64,000 nucleotides of DNA from Antitrichia curtipendula (lineage: Eukaryota > Streptophyta > Bryopsida > Hypnales > Leucodontaceae): positions 39,869,912-39,933,911 of the forward strand of contig OX579636.1 of NCBI GenBank assembly GCA_951230915.1, given 5' to 3'. Numbering within the stretch: position 1 is the first letter of the stretch; each line of letters begins with the position of its first letter. Below are positions 13,246-24,187 of this stretch, one piece after another. The notes beneath the pieces are model-generated. The model saw only the letters and a program-made list of their open reading frames with translations. It was not told the DNA's origin and made no database searches. A program made the translations under genes and the position numbers.

Positions 13246-15876
13246 ATGGCGCCAAAGCTGAAATTGCCGGAGAATTTCCGGGTACGCACCTTCGGGTCTT
13301 CTCGAAACTCCCACGGACTGGGGAAATATTTGCCTCTCGACGCGGCGACGGCTCCGATCCGCGCGGAGGGGGATGTCACAGTTGTCTCCGAGACGCGCCT
13401 GGAGGACTCGTTGCCTGGTGCCCTACCTCGCTTTCCCTCCCTGTCTGAGGCGACGGTGGTGTCAGCTGAGCGCCCCGATCCTGAGGTTGCGAGTCCGTTG
13501 AAGGAAAAAGCATCGCGGAAGAGGCGAAAGGTAGCTCCCAGCGTTGTGACATGTCGTTGGCAAGAGGTATGGGCATGCAAATTCACGTGGGCAGAGGGCG
13601 AATTCGACGCTGCGGGAAACTTGACGGGGGTCGTGTGCAAGAGCTGCACTGCTGTGAGTGGTAGGCGCAAGATGTTGGTCCCCAAAGGCGATAATTTGGA
13701 GAAACACGAAGGGAAGCGGACCTGCAAGACTGATGGCGATCCTTTGCCGCATCTGAAGAAAGGAGAAACTTATGTGAAAAAAGATTGCAAGCATTTGCAG
13801 TTTACAAAATTGTGGGCGGGGCGTCGGCTTGGCGGCAGCGTTGCGGATCAAGTCGTGGCTGCCTTTGACGGCGAAGCCCACAGAAAGGGAGTGCAATTCT
13901 CAACACTATTCCAAGTCCTAAATTCTGGTCGCCCCATGTGTGACTATGAGCGCGAGCAGTACTTACTGAGGCATTTGAGAGTCAAGAACGTCCCTAGAAA
14001 GCATTGGTCTGAGACGTCTGGTTGGGAGATGGCAGAACACCTTCACTCTTGTGTCCTGTCCGCCCTGAAGGGGATAGTCCAAAATGCACGGTTTGTGTCG
14101 ATTAGCGCAGATGAAGTGACAGCGGTGGATAACACTTCCTGGATAGGTGTTCACGTATATGCAGTGGATTCTTGGGAGCGTATACCGCACTTGCTTCATT
14201 TGTCATGCGTGTCTGATTGTGGCACAGCCGATCACCTTACTAACGTCATTATGCAGGCATTGGTCGGCGAGGGGGGACTCACACGAGAACTCATTGCTAG
14301 TAAGCTTGTTTCATTTGGCACAGACGGAGTGAGCACGTTTCAAGGAGCAAAAGCTGGGGTATCCACCCAAATTCGGGAGAAATGGGCCCCGTTTTGCCTC
14401 GGGGCGAGCTGTGCAAGTCACCGCATTAACTTGGTGGTCAAAACTTTGTCCAACTATCCGATGGTGTCCCGCTTGGAGGCCCTCTGCCAGTCGTTGTATT
14501 CATATTTCTGTCGCAGTCACAAACGACACTCCGAGCTACAGAAGCTTGCAGATCTCATGGAAACTAAGGGCAATAAGATGGTCCGGAATGTGGAGACACG
14601 GTGGATCTCAATGCGTAGTCCGGCCCAACGCATAATGTCTGAGTACAAAACTGTCCTCGTGAAAATGGCAATTGATCTAGGCGCCGGTGTCCAGAAAGGG
14701 AATACTGCCGCAGCAAGCAACTTCGACTACCTCTCAGACATTGAGGTTTTGCTGTCTCTTGCTTGTTTCATTCCTATGCTCAATGCCGTTCACTACCTGA
14801 TTAAGCTTTCTCAATCACGAGACATATTTATCTGTGACTTCCTGCAGTCCATAAAAGTGTGCCAGGCCGATTTGGCCAAGATGTTTGTGGATGGCAATAC
14901 AGCTTTCATGACACCAGAGTTCAAGCGATACCAGGAACTCATTTCCTTGACTTGTTCCGAAATTCCCATGGCGTGGCAAGAAATGCCTGATGGAAAGCCT
15001 TCCGCCCTTGCATTCGATTTTGGTATTACCAAGATCTGGGCTCGGTGCCACTGCAAGCTTACGGGAGAGCACAAGTATGTGACGGAGGAGGATTTCTTGA
15101 GCACTCAAGCAAATATACAGCGGCAGTTTGCAGGTTTGCTTCATTCACTTCCCATTTTTATTTTTTTATTTTTTTTTTGTCTTTTAATTTTTTTTTTTTT
15201 GGCTTTTGTCCAATGTTCCTCAGTTCACTGACTGCGATTTCTGTGCGGTCTGGCAGAGATTGCTCAATCTCTCTCGGATGAGCTGGACCGGCGCTTCCCG
15301 CAGCAGGAGTTGTTGGATGCATTTGGCATCATATATCCGCAATATTGGAAAGAACCGGGGGCTGAGGAGACTTTTGGTCATCATTTATCGATACTTAAGA
15401 AGTTCTATTCTCACCCAAAGTTGTTGAATGCAGGCTTGGCTACTGAAGAAGGAGGAACCTCCTACACCGCCCCTGAAATGCTCTCTGGTTCTAACTTGGA
15501 CAATCAACAGGGTCTGTTCAAATTGACCATGAAAGCCAATGCTGAAGCCGCTTGTTCCTCTGCTTCCCACGTGAATCCGGTCATACAGTTGTGGCGTAGC
15601 CTCTCTCAGTCGCGGCATTTGCGGAAACTTATTTCGGAGTACTTCAAAGTGGCCGAAATTGGATGTTGTTTGGTGTTGGGTTCTGTGGAAGATGAGCGCT
15701 GCTTTTCGACCTTGAAGTTTCTGAAATCTTGCCAACGGAATAGGCTGGGCAAGCACTTGCCATTGGTGGTCCGCATGTTTGGCCAAAATTATTACTCGTT
15801 GGAGAATTTTCCATACAAGGCTGCCATTGAGTCTTGGAAAAACGCAGTTAAAGTGGGCCGCCATGGAGATGTGTGA
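13246..15876 (+). CDS. hAT-family transposase, copy 1 (835 aa, one intron)
   Basis: Exons 13246-15133 and 15257-15876 join in frame across a 123-nt T-rich GT-AG intron; the codon interrupted by the intron becomes GAG. Without splicing the frame ends soon after in the intron and the C-terminal dimerisation domain is lost. The ATG at 13246 (MAPKLKLPENF) is the first in this frame; GGGTGCAG just before it could be a 3' splice site of a leader intron. Visible parts: a basic patch RKRRKV at 91-96 (likely nuclear signal); a C2HC zinc-finger-like set C131, C134, H154, C160; an RNase H-like core with SISADEV (D289), FGTDG (D360), CxxH at C389/H392 and TRW near 453; and the C-terminal hAT dimerisation block EDERCFSTLKFLKSCQRNRL near 774-793, with E776 as the likely third acidic residue. 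It resembles the DUF4371/KIAA1586-like branch of hAT. The protein would cut and reinsert both hAT copies. Confidence 0.9.
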
Positions 15877-16854
15877 CCCTTGTCCGTTTTCAGTATCCTC
15901 CCACTTAAAATTCCTTAGTTTTCATGAGATTTGGCTGGCTTGTGGGCTTCAAGGCAGTTGATGCTCCTTAACATTGAAGACATGGTGGATTGTGCTTTGC
16001 AATGCACATTTGGTGGAGGTGGATTGTGGGACAGCGGCCATCTTCAAGCTGTGGCAGCCATGGGAGATTTCTAATTGATCTTTTTACTAACTCCTGCTTT
16101 TAATGTGGCTTGTCTGTTTTGTGGTGTGCAGGACCACTAATACTGCAGTGGGCAGGCTTGCTTCAAGCAAGTGGGGTTCAATTCCCCTATTAGTAAATGT
16201 GTGAATTCATGTGACTTGTTGAAATTTTTGTGGCTTAGTTTCAAAGTTTAGGTGTGATTGTGTGAATTCATGTTTGACTTGTTGAAGTTTTCAGGCTGAA
16301 TGTTGTTAATGGCTGAGTTTTGTTCCATGTTTGTCACTTCTTTGGCTTGCTTTCAGTTTTTGCTGCAAGGGAGTTTATGCTTGCAAGTTTAGGCAATTAG
16401 GCTTGTCTGTTTGGTACTTTGTGTGTGTCTGAGAGTCTGTATGATATCGTGGTCTCATTATGAACTCACAGGTGACATCAGGTGAGGCTTAATGTACACT
16501 GTCACAAATGACCATTGTAAACAGATGAGCTCTCCCAAAAAAAAAATGGCAATGAAATTGAATTCACCCCCCAAAATCGCAATATTTTGACAAATTCTAT
16601 CCTTGGTTAGCATTTCCATCCAACTGAATTCACGAAAATTAGCAGGGAACAATCGTATGTCTCGTACCAAACTGAATCACTTGTCGCAAGTTGGCATCCA
16701 CCTCCCCAAAAAAATTTAGGCAAAACTCGACTGTTTCCAAACAATTTTATTCGGCGTTTTTTATCACTGCGAGTTACTTTCGCGGAAGCAGCCCCATGTC
16801 TGACACAGTAGTAGCTTTCCAGCGAATTCCGATAAAAGTATTCTGGGATCGCTG
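15877..16854 (+). other. hAT copy 1: 3' non-coding region
   Basis: Nearly 1 kb without a coherent frame follows the transposase stop. TTTTGTGGTGTGCAG at about 16119-16131 looks like a 3' splice site and lies just upstream of the tRNA-like fold, so a 3'-UTR intron is possible. The terminal inverted repeat is at 16837-16854. Confidence 0.6.
16136..16194 (+). ncRNA. tRNA-like cloverleaf inside hAT copy 1
   Basis: 59 nt fold into four paired arms: a 7-bp acceptor-like stem ACTAATA/TATTAGT; a 3-bp D-like arm CTG/CAG with loop CAGTGGG; a 5-bp anticodon-like arm GCTTG/CAAGT (one G-U pair) with 7-nt loop CTTCAAG, whose middle triplet is TCA with T before and purine after; and a 4-bp T-like arm GGGG/CCCC with loop TTCAATT. 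Box-B-like GGTTCAATTCC is present. It lacks the linker bases 8-9, the variable loop and one pair each of the D and T stems, so it is not a standard tRNA gene. It lies 260 bp past the transposase stop, in the probable 3' UTR. Function unknown; it could be a tRNA-derived capture, an RNA-processing signal, or coincidence. Confidence 0.5.
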
Positions 16855-16862
16855 ATTACAAT

Positions 16863-19830
16863 GGTGATTGATAAAATCTTATTATTCAAATTTAAAAATT
16901 TTGAAATTTAAAAATACAATCTTGAACTTTATAAGTTTAATAATTGTTTGGTTATAATTTTACAAGTTGGATTCTCTGAAATTTTATTTTATTTTGAGAT
17001 TTTTAAAATTTTGAAATTTATAGATTTTAAATCTTCAACATTATAATTTATGAGTTGATCAAAATTTTCAACAATGACAAAAGTAAAGCCTCAATGTAAT
17101 AACAATATTAACCCTTTTATGTATGCAAGATATGCATTTAAATTTTTTTTTTTTTATCACATTTGCAATGATTCTTAATATTAACAATAGCTTAGTCTAA
17201 TGTAAAATTAACATGTTTTTACAAAATTATATTTCAATTTATCCCCTACAGAACTAATAAAAGAGCCTAAGTTTTCGAGTATTTTGAGAGGTTGGAGACT
17301 TGGAGAGGTACTATTGACATTGTTATTTGAAATTCTTGCATGAATTCTCATGGAATAATGCCAATCACCCTAATTTTTATGTGTACCTTTGTTCAACATC
17401 ACTTTGGAAATTATTACAAAAGTTAAATTTTTTTTAAAAACTTCAATGTCAAAGCAAGCAACTAAAATTTTTATCTCTAAAAAGATTTATTTATTTGATT
17501 GTTCAAATTGATATCAACACAAAAATATTAAAACCATTCAATGCCAAGTAACAAAATGAAAGTTATGTAGAATTTTATTTTCTAGACAACAAAATGAGAA
17601 ATACATATAAAATCACCTTTAAAACTCAATTTTATAATTTGTAAGAAAAAAAATATAGTATATTTGTTGCTTACTAAAACATTTGCACCACTAAGATTTT
17701 CAATTCTCAATTTGTTGTCAAATTTTTTAGTGATTTAGATTTTTCATTCATGAAGTATCAAATTTTATTTTATAATTATTTGAAACATAATTATTAAAGT
17801 TATTGATTAAACTTTTTTCTTGCATTTACATACCATTTTCCAACATAATGACAATCTTTTCAGGAAAAAAAACAAGCCTTCTCAATAAAAATACCAACCA
17901 GGTCAATTTGCTTAAAAAAATACTTCCTCACCTCCAAAATACACAAGTACAAATATGATTACAATTGCGTGTATGGACATGTAAATAGATATGGATACAA
18001 TTACAAATGTGAATATGAATGCAAATTTGAAACTCCATATTGTTTTGAAATGAGATTTACAGAAATTCATATATACAAATTATAAATATGAGAGATTGTA
18101 AAAAACTTTGAACCCGTATAAAATATATTTTATTTTGATAGACACATATATTGAACATTGTATATTTCAAGCTATACAAGCTAGATAACATTGCATCACT
18201 TGTTTTTTATTATATTTTTGAAGATCATGTATGTGAACATGTTATCTTATAAATGTTTCAAGTATTTTTGAGCAAATTTAATTGTAACATGAAATATAAG
18301 CATATGCCAAAGGATTAGAAATGTCAAGTCTGCTATTAAGTGATCATGATTTAATTTGAGCATCAAAACACCAAGCATTTAAGGAGTTCATTTGGATAAT
18401 TTTTTATGAATATATCTACAAAATCTTATAGGTAATTGTGATTATATTTGTATATAATTGAAAAATAAATTATAATTTCATACAATTTTTGGCTATTTTT
18501 TGAGTCTACAACCTTGAAAAATAGAAACAAATATATTTAAATGAAAAATACATGGAAATTTTTTTGCATATGTCCATTTGAATATTATATTTATATTTAA
18601 TGACTTTATAAAAAATAGATAGACCAATTGTTTGTTACAATGTGTGATAGAAATTGGGGCTTCAAAAATGGCCTACGAAAGGTACTTAGTGTGGAATAAA
18701 TATCCTTGCTTTGTGCAGATATTTACTAAACTAATTGGGGGATAAAATAAGATTTATATTCTAAAATTTTTTTAACTACTTTCTACACCAAAATTTGAAT
18801 GGCTATTTTGGAACTCTACTTCACTTTATAAATAATCCATAGTTTACATTTTTGAATAAAAAAGACATTATAGTTTCTCTCACCTAGTTTAAAAGATTAT
18901 TGCATATCACCTTCCTCTAAAAAAGATGGTTGATTGACGAAAAATAAAGTAGAGATGTATTTGAGAATCCAACCAAATACAAGGATAGAAAACATTGTCA
19001 TTTTTCATTTAAGAAAATACAAGGACTAAGGATCCGCCATCAAATTAGAAGATTGTAGTTTGCATTTGCACAAGAATATGCAAGATCAAAAATGTCATTT
19101 TCAAAGTACCTCTACATATTGACTACTATGGACATATTTGTGTTTGTCTCATTGAGGGAATTGGTGTTGAAAAGTCAATGTTGAGATTCCATTGAGTGTG
19201 GTGTAAAAATCATTTGCTAAAAATTGAAGCTCAAAAGCTCTTGAAAAGTGGTGAGGCTTGGAGGCACTATATTCAACCGAATGCTAGTGTGTGAGCATTG
19301 AAATGTAAGCATGTGAGCCTTTCAAAGCATATATGCATATAAGTATATATCCTAAAATCATTGAAGGTACACATATTATAAAAACCAGTCCTGTAATTAA
19401 TGTAGGTTAGTTCTAACATTGTTACACTAGAATCATGGAATTTTTTATAGTAATATAGATACCAATAATATAGGTGTATAGTCTTCTAGGCTCATGGGCT
19501 CACATAATAGGAACCTTTGCCCTATATTGTTATGAAGAATATTAGCTAAATCATTTAAAATTTTAAAAATCTTCTTGATCCATTATGTCCACAACAAATG
19601 AATTTGTCCAAGTCGTGCCACAATTTACAAGGCTATGAAAAACCTACATGCATTAATTTAGATGATCAATTTTTTTGAGACTTATATACATCATTTAAAT
19701 TGAATTTCCTTTATATTTTGTTGTTTTATGCATATCAGGCCACCTAAAGAGTAGCGTATGACATTCTTTTAAGATAATAATTTGTAGTGGCCTCTTCCTA
19801 AGACTACAAAAATGATACATTTTTAATTTT
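16863..19830. repeat. AT-rich duplicated segment, unit 0
   Basis: Right of the hAT insertion, ATGGTGATTGATAAAATC matches ATGGTGATGAATATAA near 32578. Homology by eye continues with the AT segments at 32.45 and 43.6 kb, and its last part (about 18950-19800) matches 56150-56740, a portion missing from the two middle copies. No gene is visible. Confidence 0.65.
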
Positions 19831-22800
19831 ATAAATTTTTTAATTTTAAAATTTGGTAAATATGTAATTTACATGATACAAGATGCAAATTTTAATTAAA
19901 ATAACCATAGAAAGTATAAGGATTTCAATTTAGAAGGAGTTAAAGTCTCTAGCCCTATTGAGAGTAAGGTCAAGAAAACAAATTCTAGCTTGAAGTGTCG
20001 GTCATAATTTTTGAATTTTTTTCCACACATTTCCATAGTAGTTAGTATAAAAATTTGTGGTTGAATTATGAAAAAAAAAACTTTTTTTAAATTATTTTTT
20101 CATTTCCCTACAAAATGGCAATTTTCACAAGTTTTGCTTAAAATGTGCTTTAGTCCTTTAGGAGTTAATTCCTAACAGTTTTTGACTATGTTTTCACAAA
20201 AATACGCTCCAAAATTACCATTCTTAGGAGAAGTACTAAATTTTAGATAACACACATTTTTGGACATATGTAACTCATTAGATAAATTCCAGGACTCAAA
20301 GAGGTTGTGAATTTTGGATTGCAGTAGTGCAATTAGTGAAAGAATGATGATTTATTAAAAAAAAATTCTTCTAAAAACTAACGTGGCACTACTAGTACTA
20401 TGTCAACACCATGTCAGATTGACTATATTTTAAGTATCTTTTTATTTTTATAATATCTTTTTTGAAAAATAAAAAAATGATTTTTTATTTATCTTTAAAC
20501 ATTTTTTCTAGTATTTGCACCGCGGGGGTGCCGAAAATGAACAATTAGCGGCCCTTTGCAAGGATCAGGTTTTTTCTAATGCTAGGATCTTGTAGTATGC
20601 TATTTTGAAAAGATGTGGAAAAAAATTTAGTTTTTAGAGCTTCAAGTACATCAATGTTACAACATTTGGCATTCAAAATCAAGACAATTTAATGAAATTG
20701 ACAATATGGGACTCGATGAGTGGGTTGTTTTCTTTTTTAAGGATATTATATTAAAGGTGGTATCACCCAAAAAGTGTTTTCATCCTAAAACACCTAGCCC
20801 ATGACCATAGAGTTGGAGGTCAAATTTTATCATTCTATATGCTTCCATAAAGCAAATTCATATAAAGAAAAATTTTATTTTTTATTTTTTAAAGATGAAA
20901 CCACATGTCTTCTTTACTTCACAAAATAATATATTTTCTCAAAAACTCAAAATTTCACCACATGTGTATATTATAGTTAAAAACATCATAGTGTGAACAC
21001 AATTTTTGTGTCATCCTATAATTAGAATTGTTTAGACATTGGCAATACTTGCAAAGTTCAAATTGCAATGAAACATTCAATCCTACAAACTTTTTCAAAA
21101 TTTGAATTGTAGTAGAAACTAGAGTAGATGAACTTCATTTTATTAGTCTCAAACTCAAAAACATCATTTTTATGGAGAAAATTTGTGATCTAGAGCAAAA
21201 AGAAACAAATTTCCAAATTATATGTACTAAAGTAGCACATTTTATGATTTGTTTATTTTTACTAACTTCTCATATATGTGAAAACAAACACTAGTAAGAT
21301 TGCTAACTCAATTACACATGCTCTTTTTATCCTACCATCAATACAATGAAAAATCAACAAGAAAAAATTAAATGAAAAAATGCTTTGAATTTCCCGTTTC
21401 CAACTCATTTAATTTTTCATATGAATGCCGCAAATTGGTGTTTGCAGGGTTCTAGGGCTAAGCAAGAGACTAGGACACTAGACATGGATTCTCATTAAGA
21501 TAACTACATCAAAAACACACGAATAAAAAATTTAGCAGATTTTCTATTATTATATTGGAATTTTTTTTGTAGGGTCATGTTGGTAGTAAAAGGAAGATTT
21601 TAGATTTCCTTAGAATGCTTTTTTTGGACATCCAGTATGAATAAACTACAAATTTTCAAAGAGCTAAAAATAAATGTTCCTAAATGCAATCATAGACTCT
21701 CATGAACAATGGATATACATTTTAGGCAAGAATTTGTAGTGTGTGGTTTTAGGAATCATCCCTATAATGCAATCACCACATTGAATGCATCGAGAAGGAG
21801 AAGGCTTGGAATTTGAAAATTTCATCCTTGATCCTAAATCCTAAACCCTAATACTTAGTGGTAGGAGCTTCCGATGGAATCCATGAGGTTTCTGGTTCAA
21901 CTTCCCATGCTAACATTGCTTGTGAGGAGGCTCTTTGGACTGGTGCACAAGGAGGGGGTTTGTTCCTCCACTTGTTCTTCACAGGGATATCTAAGGTCGC
22001 CTTAGTTGAGTTGTGTTAGTCCAATTGTGACCCTTGAAGGCTATATGTTTTTTTTAAAAAGAACAAACTAATATTTACAGTTGAACTAACACGGTCATAT
22101 CAAAATGAGAGGAAACTAACAATTAAGTTTTACAACCCGAACATTCAATCACAAGTGCTTCACAATCCAAAACCATTCCCAAGTGATCAACAAAAGGCAA
22201 ATCAACATTTTGAAGTGCATGCAATCCATGACTATTCCGTCTTGATCTATGTCATAAACGCATGTAACCCTGCTTAGAAATGTGACCTATAATGTATTAA
22301 GGCAATTACTACCTCTTTTGAGCTCATTGTCAATGTGATAAACTATCACAATGAACTCAAGCTTTCATTATTTATTATTTGTTTTAATGCCCCCCAAAAT
22401 TGTCAGAAGTTTTATTTAAATTAAAATTATTACTTGTTTTAGTTTGTCCCCCTCCTCTGGACACACACCCCTATTTGTATTTCCCATAAAGTAGTTCCAA
22501 TGCAAACAATATGGGATATATCCAAATTCAAATTCTATATTTGTATCCATAACTATCCATACGTGTACCCATATTTGTATCTATATTATATACCCGTATC
22601 TATATCCATATTTGGATGGTCAAGATCATCTATTTGACATCCATGGCTTTGATTTTTCCAAAACATCGATGGCATTGGGAGGGGTAGGGATTTTTTTCTA
22701 AATTCAAATCAACAACTATTGATTTTTTGGGGAAGGGGGGAGAAATTGCCCTTGGAACATCATGTTCGCCTCTTTTGAGCTCATTGTTATTGTCACTGTC

Positions 22801-23252
22801 ATTCCCATTCCCATTCTCATCCCCAATTCTGGAATAACTCCTATTGCATGAGATTGGAATATAAGATTGAATTGTCCATCACTGTTCACCGCCTAATTCC
22901 GTTTCTCTAGTTTTGGCCCCCATTCCGCTCACTACAACATCCAAATTTGTTCATTTTTCTCACAATTTCAATGCATTAATGTCAAATGGGATAACATGTC
23001 AATCCTTCATTGGTGGGGACTCAAGTGCCAATAGATACATGTTAAGGCGGTAATGGGTTGTGTAGGGGACATTTTTGACCTCACTCTCTAAGTGATTTTG
23101 TAATTTCGGGGTAGACCACTTCAGAAATTCACATAAATTACAATTTTAATCACAAAATTATAATTCCACTTGGGTTTGATCCGTGAAACAAGCGCACACC
23201 TCTGAAAAATATGTGACCCTCTTGGAATTGGCCCCAAGTTACTCAAATCAAG
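19831..23252. other. AT-rich intergenic region with transposon remnants
   Basis: No gene recognised. Near 20153-20190 the ends of two minus-oriented TTAA-type elements abut across a shared TTAA (20165-20168). A short imperfect hairpin built on TTGAGCTCATTGT and AATGAACTCAA lies at about 22318-22361. A run of TAT/CCATA-rich low-complexity sequence is at 22500-22620. Confidence 0.5.
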
Positions 23253-24187
23253 GTGGTAGTCAGCGTTCCCTAAAGTGGCGAAAAATCGCTCCGGTTCTAC
23301 CAAGATTTTGCCCATGCTAAATGTACATAATAGAAATTTGTGTGAAAACGAAGATTTGAGCAAGTTTTCCCACCTTTGGAACAGAAGGATGCAAAATTGC
23401 GATTTCATCCACTTTACCTTTCGCGTTCATCCGCTGCCGAACGGGAATAGGGTTAGCTAGAACTAGACCAAGCGGAAATAGGGTTAGCTAAGAACTTACC
23501 TGCGCCGTTGGATCTTCGCGGTGGCGGCTGCATCTGCTCCGTCAATTTCGCAGCTGTCACGCAGGCTGTCATCTCCCTCGTCTGCTAGGGTTTAGCAGAG
23601 GTTTCAATCTGGCTTCCTCAAATTTCGCATTAACTCCAGATCCTGCATTGAATTTCTTTTGAATGCAAATTTTATTCCCTCGCTGCTCCTGGTTCCTTCG
23701 CTTTGAATGTTGGGAGCGCCATTTTGGAAAATTGGTGGCGGATCACTGCCACTTCCTTGCTGTTTGTGAAAATTTGAGAGACGTTTGGGATTGGGACTCT
23801 CACGCATTCACTGAAAGTTTGGAAATGGAGGCTCGCTCTCTTCAATGTGTCTTGCATTCTGAAATTTCATGCATTGGGCGCGTGGCGCGGCGTTGCGGGA
23901 AGCTGGGGTTTCCGATGTGCATATGAGCATTGCCAAGGCTTGAAAATTTCAATGCATTCCTGCATTTGCTCTTCTGCGCTGTGCTTGCAATTTGGCAACT
24001 TCGGCTCCGACTAGGCGACCACTCCGTGTATTCTGTGACTCTCTTTCCTCGATGCGTTTGATTATACGTTCCAATTATTTTTTGTTGAGATCAGCTGCTC
24101 TGTACTTTCGCTGCTTTGTTTGCTCTATTGTGTTGCGGGTTTTTGGGGTGGTTTTGGGGGTGGTTTTGGGGGTGCAGGGCTGCTGCG

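Larger units (their letters stand above)
12319..16854 (+). mobile_element. Intact hAT transposon, copy 1 (4536 bp)
   Basis: The termini are CAGCGTTCCCTAAAG at the left and the complement of CAGCGATCCCAGAAT at the right, short imperfect inverted repeats of the hAT kind. It is flanked by the perfect 8-bp duplication ATTACAAT (12311-12318 and 16855-16862), the size typical of hAT. It carries one transposase gene with an intron and a tRNA-like structure downstream. GC content is clearly higher than in the surrounding DNA. Two copies of AATAGGGTTAGCTA sit near the left end (about 12504 and 12535) and are candidate subterminal binding repeats. By eye it differs from copy 2 at only three positions (12460, 13296, 14639). 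Confidence 0.93.

Noticed and set aside
13149..13727. 192-codon minus-strand open frame opposite the transposase
   Set aside because: It is a shadow of the GC-richer transposase exon; the same shadow appears at 24091-24669 and has no family features.
15134..15256. Poly-T runs as a transcription terminator
   Set aside because: They lie in a GT-AG intron whose removal restores the hAT reading frame; T-richness is normal for plant introns.
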